The notes beneath the pieces were generated by a model, which was given only the letters and a program-made list of their open reading frames with translations, ran no database searches and was not told the DNA's origin. Source: Bog-473 sp963809825 (GTDB taxonomy: Bacteria; Actinomycetota; Acidimicrobiia; Acidimicrobiales; RAAP-2). Taken from it: DNA of 64,000 bases. Positions 24,735 through 32,528 of this stretch are shown one piece after another. Position numbers and translations under genes: made by a program. The DNA lies in assembly GCA_963809825.1 (NCBI GenBank), contig CAWELJ010000003.1:1-64000 (forward strand), in the 5' to 3' direction. The stretch's first letter is position 1; every line of letters begins with the position of its first letter.

Positions 24735-25697
24735 TCACGCGTCGCGCGACCGCACCCACCACCAGGCGAAGCCCACTAGACGCCAGGGCGAGCACGAGGA
24801 AGATCCCGGCCTCCATCCCCTGGAAGGTCCAGAAGCGGCTGTCGGGCTGGTAGGTGACGACCTGGTGGAACCCGTGCCGCGACCAGGCACTGGCCGAGGG
24901 AGTGGGGACCGCCCGCCATGAATTTGGCGCATGGCCCGACAGTCCGGCGGGACCCCGCCGAAGTCGATGCCCGGTGCGAGGACTGGTGCCCGGTGGTCCA
25001 GCCAAGCCGCTCGAGAGGATCCACGCGCCGGGCGGGCTGCTGCCCGAACTGACAGCGGGAAAGCCCGGTCACGGGCGTCATGTAGATGCGGGCGCAGGTA
25101 GAAAGCCGATCGCGGCCCGCAGGCCGAGAAAGATGCCGAGCGTGACCGCCAGGCTCGGCAGCACGCGGCGGATCACCGAGCCGACGGCGATCCCGAGGGC
25201 GACCGCGAACACCGCATAGGCCACCGGCACGATGCCCTGGATGTCGAAGGCCTCGAAGCGGGTGTGGAGCGCGTTCTCGGGGTAGCGCCACTAGCTGACC
25301 AGGGCGCGCCAGGGCCGCGCCCCACACCGCGGCGGCGCCAGCAGTGACCAGGTCAGGTTGACGCGCAGCCAGCGCCCGCGGCTCACCCCTGGGTCCAGGC
25401 CAGGTTGTGGGTGCCGTCCTCGAACTCCTTGGCCAGCAGCGGGGCGCCCCAGAACAGCCCGAAGAGCAGCGGGACGACGAGCGTGAGGTCGACCAGGTCG
25501 ATAATCGCCCCGTCGCCGCGGAACAGCTCGTTGCCGAGGTCCGAGCAGCTCTGGGTGGCCGCGCAGCCGGCCAGAGCGTTGCGGTAGTCGTCGGCCATGG
25601 TGATGCCGGTGACGAGGAGGACCACTGCGAGCACGGCCAATGCGGCGAGGGCGAAGTAGACCTGGTTGCGGTGCAGGCGCCAGACGAGGAAGTTCAC
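24735..25697 (-). pseudogene. ABC transporter permease, heavily disrupted
   Basis: The start is clear: GTG 25697 overlaps the ATPase stop and gives NFLVWRLHRNQVYFALAALA, with a helix, an extracellular loop and EFEDGTHNLAWTQG. One missing G in the GGGG run there shifts the frame. Downstream pieces in three frames (WRYPENALHTRFEAFDIQG, GIAVGSVIRRVLPSLAVTLG, FHQVVTYQPDSRFWTFQGME and the final GFAWWWVRSRDA) align in order with one multi-helix permease ending at 24735. There are at least five frame breaks, plus TAG where the helix should have Trp (SWWRYP). The damage is denser than in neighbouring genes, so true decay is possible. The intact protein would be the membrane partner of the adjacent ATPase under GntR control. 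Confidence 0.75.
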
Positions 25698-26594
25698 TGT
25701 GCCACCTCCAGGCGCGGGCGCGCCGCGTCGGACTTGTCCTGCTCGCTGCCCATGTAGGCGAGGATCACGTCCTCGAGGCCGACCTCGGCCTCCTCCCATG
25801 CCGGGTCGAGCACGGGGCCGTCGGTGCGGACGAGCAGCGCAGGTCTGGCGCTGCGTCTGGGTCGCGCTGATGACGGTGAGACCCGGCTCCACCTCGGAGA
25901 GCGGGCGCCGGGGACCGACCAGCATCCGGTGGGTCGCGAGCACGGAGTCGATGTCGGCGCAGAGCTGGACGCGCGACGCGCTCAGCAGGATCACGTGGTC
26001 ACAGACCCGCTCGAGGTCGTGGAGGAGGTGCGACGACAGCATCACCGAGAGCCCCCCGTCGGCCACCGCCTCGCTGAGGGTCGTGAGGAATTCGCGGCGG
26101 GCCAGCGGGTCGAGCGCCGCCACGGGCTCGTCGAGGAGCAGGAGCCCGGGCTGCTTGGCGAGCGCCAGCCCGAGGCCGACCTGCGCCCGCTGGCCGCCCG
26201 AGAGGGTGCTGACCGGCCGGTCCAGGGGGACCTGCAGCCGGGCCAGCCGCGCCCGCGCCCCGTCGGCATCCCACCGCCGGTTGAGGTGGGCGCCGAGTGC
26301 GATGTGGTCGTCGGCGCTCAGGCGCCGGTAGAGCGGGACGTCCTGGGCCAGGTAGCCGATGCCGGCCAGGAACTCCTCGGACCCGTCCGGGACCCGGCCC
26401 AGGACCTCGGCCCTGCCGGCGCTCGGCGCGGCGAGGCCGACGAGGAGCCGGAGCAACGTCGTCTTGCCGGCGCCGTTGGGCCCGACGAGTGCGGTCACGT
26501 GCCCCTCGGGCACCCGCAGCGTGCAGTCCTGCAGGGCCCAGGTCGCCCCGTAGCGCTTGCCCAGCCCCGCCGTCTCGAAAGCCGACGCGCTCAT
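25694..26594 (-). CDS. ABC transporter ATP-binding protein (one frameshift near 25840)
   Basis: ATPase of about 300 residues energising the adjacent exporter-type permease. Walker A is GPNGAGKTTLL, the signature is VSTLSGGQRAQVGLGLAL, Walker B is LLLLDEPVAALDP, and the switch His is in MLSSHLLHDLERV. The frame breaks around 25840 after TVISATQTQRQT; shifting by one base gives a sensible end (LLVRTDGPVLDPAWEEAEVG, then AYMGSEQDKSDAARP) stopping at 25694. The start overlaps the GntR stop as ATGA. The GntR, ATPase, permease order matches YtrA-type regulated ABC operons that respond to cell-wall or membrane-active compounds. Confidence 0.88.
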
Positions 26595-27007
26595 GCGATC
26601 CTCACGGCGTCCGAGGCCCGCAACGTGTCCCGCAGCATCGATTCCATCGCCTCCTCGTCCATGCCCTCGGCACGGGCCGATTCCACCCACTTGTGCAGGC
26701 CGCGGGCGAGGCGGGCCTGGGTGCCCGGTGGGGGTCCCGCCGGGCGACGGGCCACGAACGTCCCGACCCCCTGGCGGCCCTCCACCAGGCCCTCGTGCTC
26801 GAGCTCGCGGTAGGCCTTCAACACGGTGTTCGGGTTGATGGCGAGCTCGGCCACCACCTCCTTGACCGTCGGTAGCCGGTCACCCACGTCGAGCACGCCC
26901 CGACGCACGGCCTGGCGGATCTGCTGCGCCAGCTGCAGGTATGCCGGGACACCCGAGTCCGCCCTGAGGTGGAAGCTCATCGACTGGTGCAGCACTTCAC
27001 TAGTCAT
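26591..27007 (-). CDS. GntR-family (YtrA-type) transcriptional regulator
   Basis: Short repressor of 138 residues with an N-terminal winged helix: GVPAYLQLAQQIRQAVRRGV, DRLPTVKEVVAELAINPNTV and LEHEGLVEGRQGVGTFVARR. Only a short C-terminal helical tail for dimerisation follows, typical of the YtrA subfamily, which controls adjacent ABC transporters. It is the first gene of an operon with an ATPase (ATGA overlap) and a broken permease. A strong promoter (TTGACA, 16 bases, TATAGT) ends 7 bases before the ATG, so the mRNA should be leaderless. AT-rich direct and inverted repeats at 27006-27023 (ATCTAGAT, ATCTATAG) overlap the start and -10 and could be its own operator. Confidence 0.92.
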   Translation of the reverse strand: MTSEVLHQSMSFHLRADSGVPAYLQLAQQIRQAVRRGVLDVGDRLPTVKEVVAELAINPNTVLKAYRELEHEGLVEGRQGVGTFVARRPAGPPPGTQARLARGLHKWVESARAEGMDEEAMESMLRDTLRASDAVRIA

Positions 27008-27014
27008 CTAGATA

Positions 27015-27042
27015 ACTATAGATCTGACCGGGCCGATGTCAA
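27015..27042 (-). promoter_or_regulatory. Strong sigma-70-type promoter of the GntR-ABC operon
   Basis: On the minus strand TTGACA (27042-27037) and TATAGT (27020-27015) are separated by 16 bases; the ATG at 27007 follows 7 bases later. This is the best -35/-10 pair in the window and implies a leaderless transcript. Confidence 0.7.
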
Positions 27043-27110
27043 GGGCGGACCGGGACCACGGGGTCGCACGAGGGGGCGGCACGCCGGGGGCGGGAACGCC
27101 CCACCCCGCG

Positions 27111-27719
27111 TCAGTGCGCCAGGACGTGGAGCGGGAAGCTGAAGTGGCGATTCTCGACCACGAGGGTGTAGCTGCCCGCGGGGACGCGCGCGGTGCCGTT
27201 GGGCTTCGTCTGGTTCCAGGTGCCCGAGCCCGACACCGTGCCGTTGGCCGGCAGCTGCGCGAAGCCGAGGGCCGGGCAGTTGACGACCTGCACACCGGGC
27301 CAGACGTTGGTGTGGTGCGCCCCGAAGATCTCGAACCCCACCGATCCGCACGGCCCGGCCTGCAGGGTGGTGGCGGTCGGTCCGGGCGCGACCGAGGCGT
27401 AGGGCGCCGTGTAGTTGCAGGCCGTCGCGGCCCCGTTGCGCACCGTGAAGGTGATCGTGAGCGTGGCCCCGGGGTGCAGGGTGAGGGTGTTGACCGCGAC
27501 GAGCAGCTGCGTGGTCTTGGAGGGGCACTCCCAGAAGGTGGCGTGGCCCACCTGGGCCAGCTTCGGCGCCGCGCCGTGCGCACCGCCCTTCGTGCCCGAC
27601 GCGCCGGCCGGCGCGGCCGGCGCGAGCACCGTCACCAGCCCGGCCAGCGCGATCGCGAGCGTCGCGCCCGCCCACGTGGGCCGCTGTGCCCGCCCCGGTC
27701 CCCCGACGGCTCTCCCCAT
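27111..27719 (-). CDS. Secreted protein, DUF4232-like beta-sandwich
   Basis: Exported protein of 202 residues. A Tat- or Sec-like signal region (TWAGATLAIALAGLVTVLAP) is followed by PAAPAGASG. The mature domain has three or four Cys (WECPS, ACNYTAPY, GPCGSVGF, VNCPALGF) and strands such as LHPGATLTITFTVRNGAATA and VPAGSYTLVVENRHFSFPLH, resembling immunoglobulin-like DUF4232 or BsuPI domains of actinobacterial exported proteins. Function is unknown. ATG 27719 is preceded 7 bases upstream by a CAGTCT hexamer (leaderless-type). It stands between the GntR operon and an LLM gene, without visible functional links. Confidence 0.7.
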   Translation of the reverse strand: MGRAVGGPGRAQRPTWAGATLAIALAGLVTVLAPAAPAGASGTKGGAHGAAPKLAQVGHATFWECPSKTTQLLVAVNTLTLHPGATLTITFTVRNGAATACNYTAPYASVAPGPTATTLQAGPCGSVGFEIFGAHHTNVWPGVQVVNCPALGFAQLPANGTVSGSGTWNQTKPNGTARVPAGSYTLVVENRHFSFPLHVLAH

Positions 27720-27726
27720 GCCCCAC

Positions 27727-27732
27727 AGACTG
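27727..27732 (-). promoter_or_regulatory. -10-like hexamer before the secreted protein gene
   Basis: CAGTCT on the minus strand lies 7 bases from the ATG at 27719; no Shine-Dalgarno sequence is present. Weak match, supported only by position. Confidence 0.3.
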
Positions 27733-27763
27733 CCCGATGGCGCGGCGCCCGGTGGGCGCGGGC

Positions 27764-28870
27764 TCAGTCCGCGAAGGCCGGGATCACCTCGGTGCCCATC
27801 AGCTCGATGGTCTGCATGACCGACTCGTGGGGCACCTTGTAGGGGTTGACCAGGCAGAGCAGGAGGTCCACCCCGGCCGCCTCGTACTGGCGGCAGGCCT
27901 CGATGCACTCCTCGGGCGTCCCGAGGACGCAGGCGTTCGAGTCCGTCAGGTACTCCAGGTTGAGCAGGTCGAGGAGGCCCTCGTCGTCCGTCTTCTTCAT
28001 GTCGGCCGCATAGGAGTAGGACCCGAGCCCCTCGTTGCGCTCGGCCATCCAGTCCGTGAGCGTGGCGATCTGGCGGGCCCCCGTCTTGGGGTACCACTCG
28101 AAGGACTCGCGCGCGTCGGCGATCGCCTGGTCGCGGTCGGGCGCGCAGATGGCCATGGTGAAGGTGGCCGCCTGGTCGTGCACGAAGGCGCCGAGCGGTG
28201 CGTCGCAGCGACCGACGGCGTCGCGGTAGATGTCGATCTTGCGCTTGACCTCGGTCGGCGGCAGCCCGACGGCGAAGGAGCACAGGCCGAGGCCGAGGTC
28301 GCCGACCTGGGCGTGACCCTCGTCGCTGGTCGTGGCGCCCCACAGCGGCGGGTGCGGCTTCTGCCACGGCTTGGGCTGCACGCGCCGCCGGGGCATCTGC
28401 CAGAACTCGCCGGCGAACTCGTACTCCTCGTTGGTCCAGCAGCCCACCACGTGCTCGATCGCCTCCTGCCACATACGCCGGCTCTCGGCCGGGTCGATGC
28501 CGAAGCCCTCGAGCTCGGCCCTGGTCGCCGAGCGCCCGGTCCCGAGGTCGACGCGGCCGCCCGAGAGCAGGTCGAGCACGGCCACCGACTCCGCCGTGCG
28601 CACCGGGTGGTTGTAGGGCTTGGGCATGAGGCGCACGCCGTAGCCGAGGCGGATGCGCTCGGTGCGCGCCGCGATGGCGCCGTAGAGCACCTCGGGGTTC
28701 GAGCAGTGGGAGTACTCCTGCAGGAAGTGGTGCTCGACCGTCCAGAACGCGTGCCACCCGAAGCGGTCGCCCGCGATCGCCTGCTCGAGCGTGTTCTGGT
28801 AGGCGACGAGCTCGCTGTCGTCCCCCCAGGGCCGTGGGACGGGGATCTCGTAGAACAGTGCGAACTTCAT
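27764..28870 (-). CDS. LLM-class flavin/F420 monooxygenase-like protein
   Basis: Luciferase-like oxidoreductase of 368 residues, longer than the other two LLM proteins and closer to the bacterial-luciferase/alkanal-monooxygenase group. It begins MKFALFYEIPVPRPWGDDSE; FWTVEHHFLQEYSH, GYGVRLMPKPYNHPVRTAES, LDLLSGGRVDLGTGRSATRA and PPLWGATTSDEGH are typical of this subgroup. Expected chemistry is flavin- or F420-dependent oxidation of an organic substrate. A Shine-Dalgarno-like GGGGGGAG lies 8 bases before the ATG. It is divergent from an SDR gene starting at 28981. Confidence 0.9.
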   Translation of the reverse strand: MKFALFYEIPVPRPWGDDSELVAYQNTLEQAIAGDRFGWHAFWTVEHHFLQEYSHCSNPEVLYGAIAARTERIRLGYGVRLMPKPYNHPVRTAESVAVLDLLSGGRVDLGTGRSATRAELEGFGIDPAESRRMWQEAIEHVVGCWTNEEYEFAGEFWQMPRRRVQPKPWQKPHPPLWGATTSDEGHAQVGDLGLGLCSFAVGLPPTEVKRKIDIYRDAVGRCDAPLGAFVHDQAATFTMAICAPDRDQAIADARESFEWYPKTGARQIATLTDWMAERNEGLGSYSYAADMKKTDDEGLLDLLNLEYLTDSNACVLGTPEECIEACRQYEAAGVDLLLCLVNPYKVPHESVMQTIELMGTEVIPAFAD

Positions 28871-28980
28871 GGCGTGGGCTCCCCCCGGGACGGCGGCGGA
28901 CCCGGGGCGGCCCGGGCTAGACAGTGCACTGCTCCTATCAGCCCGGGTCGGCCGGGCGCAACCAGACCCCTGGAGGTGCC

Positions 28981-29799
28981 ATGCGTGGATTGGGCGGACG
29001 GACCTACATCGTCACCGGAGCGGCGTCGGGCATCGGCCGGGCCACTGCCGCCCGGCTCCTCGACGAGGGTGCCCTCGTCATGGGGGCCGACCTCGTCGTG
29101 CCGCCCGACGACGTCGCGGAGGGCAGCGACGAGTCGGGGCGATGGGCCTTCACCCCGGTCGACGTGACCGACGAGGACTCGGTGGCCGCGCTCGTGCGCG
29201 CCGCGGTCGGCTTCGGGGGTGCCGTGCACGGACTGGTCAACGCCGCCGGGGTGGCGGGCGGCGGCCCGGTGCACATGCTGCCGGCCGAGGAATGGGCGCG
29301 GGTGATCGAGGTGAACCTGACGGGGACCTACCTCACCGCGAAGCACGTCATCACCCAGATGCTCGGCCAACCCGTGCGCGACGACGGCCAGCGCGGGTCA
29401 GTGGTCACGATCGCCAGCATCGAGGGGCTCGAGGGCACCGCGGGTGGGAGCGCCTACAGCGCGTCGAAGGGCGGCGTCGTCATCCTGACCAAGAACATGG
29501 CGATCGACTACGCCGGTCGCGGCATCCGGGTCAACGCCATCTGCCCCGGCTTCATCGAGACGCCGATGACCGCCATGATCTTCGGGCCCGGCATGGAGGA
29601 CGCGCTGGCCGACATCGTGCACGAGCACAAACTCGGCCGGCGCATGGGCCTGCCCCACGAGGTCGCCTCGGTGGCCGCGTTCCTCCTCTCGGACGACGCG
29701 TCGTTCGTGACCGGTCACGCCCTCCCCGTCGACGGCGGCTACACGGCGGGACGGGACCATGGGGTCACCGACATGCTCGGCCTCTCCGGCCCCGAGTGA
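28981..29799 (+). CDS. Short-chain dehydrogenase/reductase (SDR)
   Basis: Classical SDR of 272 residues. YIVTGAASGIGRATAARLLD is the dinucleotide-binding loop and the acidic MGADLVV suggests NAD preference; VNAAGVAGG follows. The catalytic Ser is in VVTIASIEG and the Tyr-Lys pair in YSASKGGVVILTKN, with CPGFIETPM downstream and the end LPVDGGYTAGRDHGVTDM. ATG 28981 has a strong GGAGGT seven bases upstream, which decides it over an upstream in-frame ATG at 28924. The substrate is unknown; the divergent LLM gene may share its regulation. Confidence 0.92.
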   Translation: MRGLGGRTYIVTGAASGIGRATAARLLDEGALVMGADLVVPPDDVAEGSDESGRWAFTPVDVTDEDSVAALVRAAVGFGGAVHGLVNAAGVAGGGPVHMLPAEEWARVIEVNLTGTYLTAKHVITQMLGQPVRDDGQRGSVVTIASIEGLEGTAGGSAYSASKGGVVILTKNMAIDYAGRGIRVNAICPGFIETPMTAMIFGPGMEDALADIVHEHKLGRRMGLPHEVASVAAFLLSDDASFVTGHALPVDGGYTAGRDHGVTDMLGLSGPE

Positions 29800-29817
29800 C
29801 CGTGTGACCCCGGTTGC

Positions 29818-29862
29818 TTGACGGCCACCCCACGGGTGGTCAATAGTTAAGTCGATGCTTAA
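29818..29862 (+). promoter_or_regulatory. arsR-type promoter and putative autoregulatory operator
   Basis: TTGACG (29818-29823) and AATAGT (29842-29847) are 18 bases apart; the ATG at 29855 follows 7 bases after the -10. CCACCC/GGGTGG (29826-29839 region) forms a 6-bp inverted repeat between them, and TTAAG-N6-CTTAA (29847-29862) straddles the start codon. Either repeat could bind the ArsR-type product. Confidence 0.5.
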
Positions 29863-30205
29863 GTATCAGCCCGTCGACGAGATCTTCCGGGCCCTGGGCG
29901 ACGCCACCCGCCGTGACCTGGTCGAACACCTGAGCCTGGGCTCGGCCACGGTCAGCGAGCTGGCCCGGCCGCTCGACATGACCCTCTCGGCCGTCGTGCA
30001 GCACCTGGCCGTCCTCGAGTCGTGCGGGCTCGTGCGCTCCGAGAAGGTGGGGCGCAGCCGCACCTGCCGGCTCGAGCCGGTCGGCCTGGAGCTGGCCGCG
30101 GACTGGTTCGCCGGGCAGCGCGCCGCCTGGGAGCGCCGGCTCGACCGACTGGGCCATGTCCTGGCCGCCGACGCACCCCCATCGCCATCAACGGAAGGAA
30201 ATTGA
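29855..30205 (+). CDS. ArsR-family transcriptional regulator
   Basis: Winged-helix regulator of 116 residues. The start DEIFRALGDATRRDLVEHLS and the recognition region SELARPLDMTLSAVVQHLAV are diagnostic. The metal-binding ELCVCDL motif of true ArsR/SmtB sensors is absent, which fits the subgroup that pairs with SRPBCC proteins. Transcription is probably leaderless and autoregulated, with an inverted repeat over the start codon. Two bases after its stop region comes an SRPBCC gene, the standard partner, followed by a dihydrofolate-reductase-like remnant, the third usual member of such operons. Confidence 0.92.
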   Translation: MLKYQPVDEIFRALGDATRRDLVEHLSLGSATVSELARPLDMTLSAVVQHLAVLESCGLVRSEKVGRSRTCRLEPVGLELAADWFAGQRAAWERRLDRLGHVLAADAPPSPSTEGN

Positions 30206-30206
30206 C

Positions 30207-30659
30207 ATGACCACCACCACCCGCAGCGCCGAGCACGGGAGCTTCACCATCACCCGGACCTACCCCGCACCGCCCGAGCGCGTCTTCGCCGCCTGGTCCA
30301 GCCGCGACGCCAAGGCGCGCTGGTTCGGTGATCCGGCCGCAACCGACTACGCGCTCGACTTCCGGGTCGGCGGCAGCGAGACCAACCGCGGCGGTCCCCC
30401 GGGAGGGCCCGTCTACACCTACGCGGCGTCCTACGAGGACATCGTCCCCGCGGAGCGGATCGTCTACGGGTACACGATGCAGGCCGACGGCACGCTGATC
30501 TCCGTCTCGGTCACCACGGTCGAGTTCGCCGCTGCCGCCGGCGGGACCACGCTGACCTTCACGGAGCAGGGCGTCTTCCTCGACGGCGCCGACACGCCCG
30601 CCGTCCGGGAGAAGGGGACGGGCGAGCTCCTCGACGCCCTGGGCGCCGCCCTGGCATGA
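30207..30659 (+). CDS. SRPBCC (AHSA1-like) domain protein
   Basis: Protein of 150 residues with the START-like helix-grip fold. It begins with ITRTYPAPPERVFAAWSSRD, then ARWFGDP, LDFRVGGSETNRGGPPGG, YTYAASYEDIVPAERIVYGY and LTFTEQGVFLDGAD, all AHSA1/YndB hallmarks. These proteins bind hydrophobic ligands in a cavity; their role beside ArsR-type repressors is not well defined. AAGGAA precedes the ATG at 30207. The stop overlaps the next start as ATGA. Confidence 0.9.
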   Translation: MTTTTRSAEHGSFTITRTYPAPPERVFAAWSSRDAKARWFGDPAATDYALDFRVGGSETNRGGPPGGPVYTYAASYEDIVPAERIVYGYTMQADGTLISVSVTTVEFAAAAGGTTLTFTEQGVFLDGADTPAVREKGTGELLDALGAALA

Positions 30660-30880
30660 GCGATCAGGTCGTGGCGCACCGCGTCATGTCGCTCGACGGT
30701 TACTGGCCGGTCCCGACCACGAGACGGACTGGATCTTCGAGCACACCGCGCCGGGGGAGGGCGCCGAGGAGGTCATCGCCGCCACGGGCGCCCTCCTGGC
30801 GGGGGCGCCACGCCTACGACGTCGGCCAGCGCTCGCGCCGGCCCGGGAAGCCTGCGCTGGTGCGCGAGCAGGACGACGTC
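30656..30880 (+). pseudogene. Remnant of a dihydrofolate-reductase-family (RibD C-terminal) gene
   Basis: The ATG overlaps the SRPBCC stop (ATGA) and begins VVAHRVMSLDGY, the usual family start. After one frame break the text continues LLAGPDHETDWIFEHTAPGE and EEVIAATGALLAG; after a second break near 30810 it reads RHAYDVGQRSRRPGKPAL and stops resembling the family. Only about 75 of the expected 180-200 residues remain. The sequence then turns AT-richer toward the GT2-methyltransferase gene, so truncation at an insertion or recombination junction is plausible. Confidence 0.65.
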
Positions 30881-30883
30881 GAT

Positions 30884-30899
30884 GACAGGCGATCCTGTC
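30884..30899 (+). terminator. Hairpin at the end of the ArsR-SRPBCC operon
   Basis: GACAGG-CGAT-CCTGTC is a perfect 6-bp stem with a 4-base loop just after the truncated reductase gene. TGGACAACACAATTT follows, giving a weak T-rich end. It also marks the border to AT-richer DNA. Confidence 0.4.
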
Positions 30900-31005
30900 T
30901 GGACAACACAATTTCCGGGGCGGGGAGAACGTTCCCGGCTGAGCGGGAGACCGTCCACGTCCTTTGTCACTCGATCCGGGCAACCCCCGCCAAGGTCATG
31001 GGCAC

Positions 31006-32490
31006 TCAGCCGCTCTTCGCCAGAGCCTCTGGTCGAGCCGTCGCCAGTTCCCGCATTCTGGGCCGCAACTCGTAGAGGAACTGATAACCAAACAGCGTCG
31101 GCCTGATCGCGACGAGCGCTCGATCGGCTCGGCCCAGGATCGATGAAATCCTGCGGTTCGCGACCAGTGTCGCCACTGGGAGTCCCGTTACCTCTGAACG
31201 CAAGACGTCGTAGCCGTTGCTGCGCACCATCCGCAGGAAGCTTCTGCGAGTGAAGAATCGTAAGTGGGTCCGGTCCAGGATTCCCCGTTCGTCGTAGTCG
31301 AACGTCCCAGTTGCAGCGCGGAGGCGCGGATACCAATGGCCGAAGTTCGGGATCGACGCCAACAGGACGCCACCGCGTACCATGACTTGGTCGATCTGGT
31401 CCAGGAGGCTCTCGGGATTGCGTACGTGTTCGAGCACGTCGGCGGCCAGTACGACATCGTAGTTCCCACCAACCGAAGGTGGTATGCCGTCATTCAGATC
31501 AGCTTGCACGAATTGGGCGACCCGTCCTCGTACACCCGGTCTTTCGATGACGTCGACACCCGTCACCCGATGCCCGTAGCGGCTCGCCAGATCGGCGACG
31601 TACCCGCCTGCACAACCGAGGTCGAGTACCCGTGACGGGGGCATCTGTGCCAGCCATCGAATGATGCGGGAGTGAGAGCTCGAGGGGTCGTTCTTCAACT
31701 GGTAGAGCTCTTCTGCGGGCGACACCAAGCCACCAGACGAGAACCCCAATCTTCCCAGTCGGTATCGAATCACGTCGAGGCAGACGTCCTTGGCGTACTT
31801 CATGCCGTTGACATAGCAAATCTCGTCCCCGTAGTACGTGGGGATCGGTGTCTCGGTGATCCTAAGTCCCGCGGAATGGAATTGGATGATGATCTCAGTA
31901 TCGAAGTCGAAGTCGTCCGAATTCCGTTCGAATGGAATGGACCGAAGCGCTCTCACTGAGTACGCCCGATAGCCCGAATGGAACTCGGTGAGTGAAGTGC
32001 CGAGCATGGTGTTCTCGAAGGTCGTGAGGACGCGATTTCCCAGGAACTTGTACAGTGGCATTCCGCCTCGTCGCGCAGCACCCTTTTCCATCATGCGAGA
32101 GCCGAGCACGGCATCCGCTTCACCACGCTCGAGCGGTGCGACCATGTCCTCGAGGCACTCTGGAGCGTATTGGCCGTCACCGTGCAACATAACGACGATG
32201 TCCAGATCATGCTCAATGGCGAGGCGATAGCCCAGCTTCTGATTGCCGCCGTACCCGAGATTTTGCGCGTTCCGGATGACCTCTATCGGAAGCTCAGGGG
32301 TCAGCTGCTTGTACCCCAAGCCAACGAGGTAGGTGGAGTCATGGCTGTGGTCATCGCAGATGAAGACCTTCGTCGTCCTTTGGCGGAACGAGACGGGAAT
32401 GCGGTCGAGAACGCGCTGCAGCGTGAGCGCGGCGTTGTAGGCCACGATCAGAATTCCGATGCGGGGCTGGTGCAAGCTGCGTTGCTCCAT
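31006..32490 (-). CDS. Fusion of GT2 glycosyltransferase and class I SAM methyltransferase
   Basis: Protein of 494 residues. Residues 10-240 form a dolichyl-phosphate-mannose-synthase-like GT2 domain: IGILIVAYNAALTLQRVLDR, CDDHSHDST, LGYGGNQKLGYRLA, and the metal site MLHGDGQYAPE with Asp105. Residues 275-450 form a class I methyltransferase: VLDLGCAGGYVADLAS near 288-303, GVDVIERPG, VVLAADVLEHVRNPESLLDQ and LLASIPNFGHWYPR. One chain could transfer and methylate a lipid-linked sugar. Codon use is clearly less GC-rich than in neighbouring genes, suggesting acquisition. A TAACCT hexamer lies 8 bases before the ATG. It stands just downstream of a nucleotide-sugar/GT2 cluster on the same strand. 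Confidence 0.87.
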   Translation of the reverse strand: MEQRSLHQPRIGILIVAYNAALTLQRVLDRIPVSFRQRTTKVFICDDHSHDSTYLVGLGYKQLTPELPIEVIRNAQNLGYGGNQKLGYRLAIEHDLDIVVMLHGDGQYAPECLEDMVAPLERGEADAVLGSRMMEKGAARRGGMPLYKFLGNRVLTTFENTMLGTSLTEFHSGYRAYSVRALRSIPFERNSDDFDFDTEIIIQFHSAGLRITETPIPTYYGDEICYVNGMKYAKDVCLDVIRYRLGRLGFSSGGLVSPAEELYQLKNDPSSSHSRIIRWLAQMPPSRVLDLGCAGGYVADLASRYGHRVTGVDVIERPGVRGRVAQFVQADLNDGIPPSVGGNYDVVLAADVLEHVRNPESLLDQIDQVMVRGGVLLASIPNFGHWYPRLRAATGTFDYDERGILDRTHLRFFTRRSFLRMVRSNGYDVLRSEVTGLPVATLVANRRISSILGRADRALVAIRPTLFGYQFLYELRPRMRELATARPEALAKSG

Positions 32491-32528
32491 CGCCTCTGAG
32501 GTTAGCCACTGCGCCCTTTCTCGGCGAG

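Noticed and set aside
24636..25005. N-terminal extension of the HNH protein with membrane-like text (MEAGIFLVLALASSGL)
   Set aside because: This text is the C-terminal helix of the broken permease read through a frame break; the HNH gene has its own ATG at 24636.
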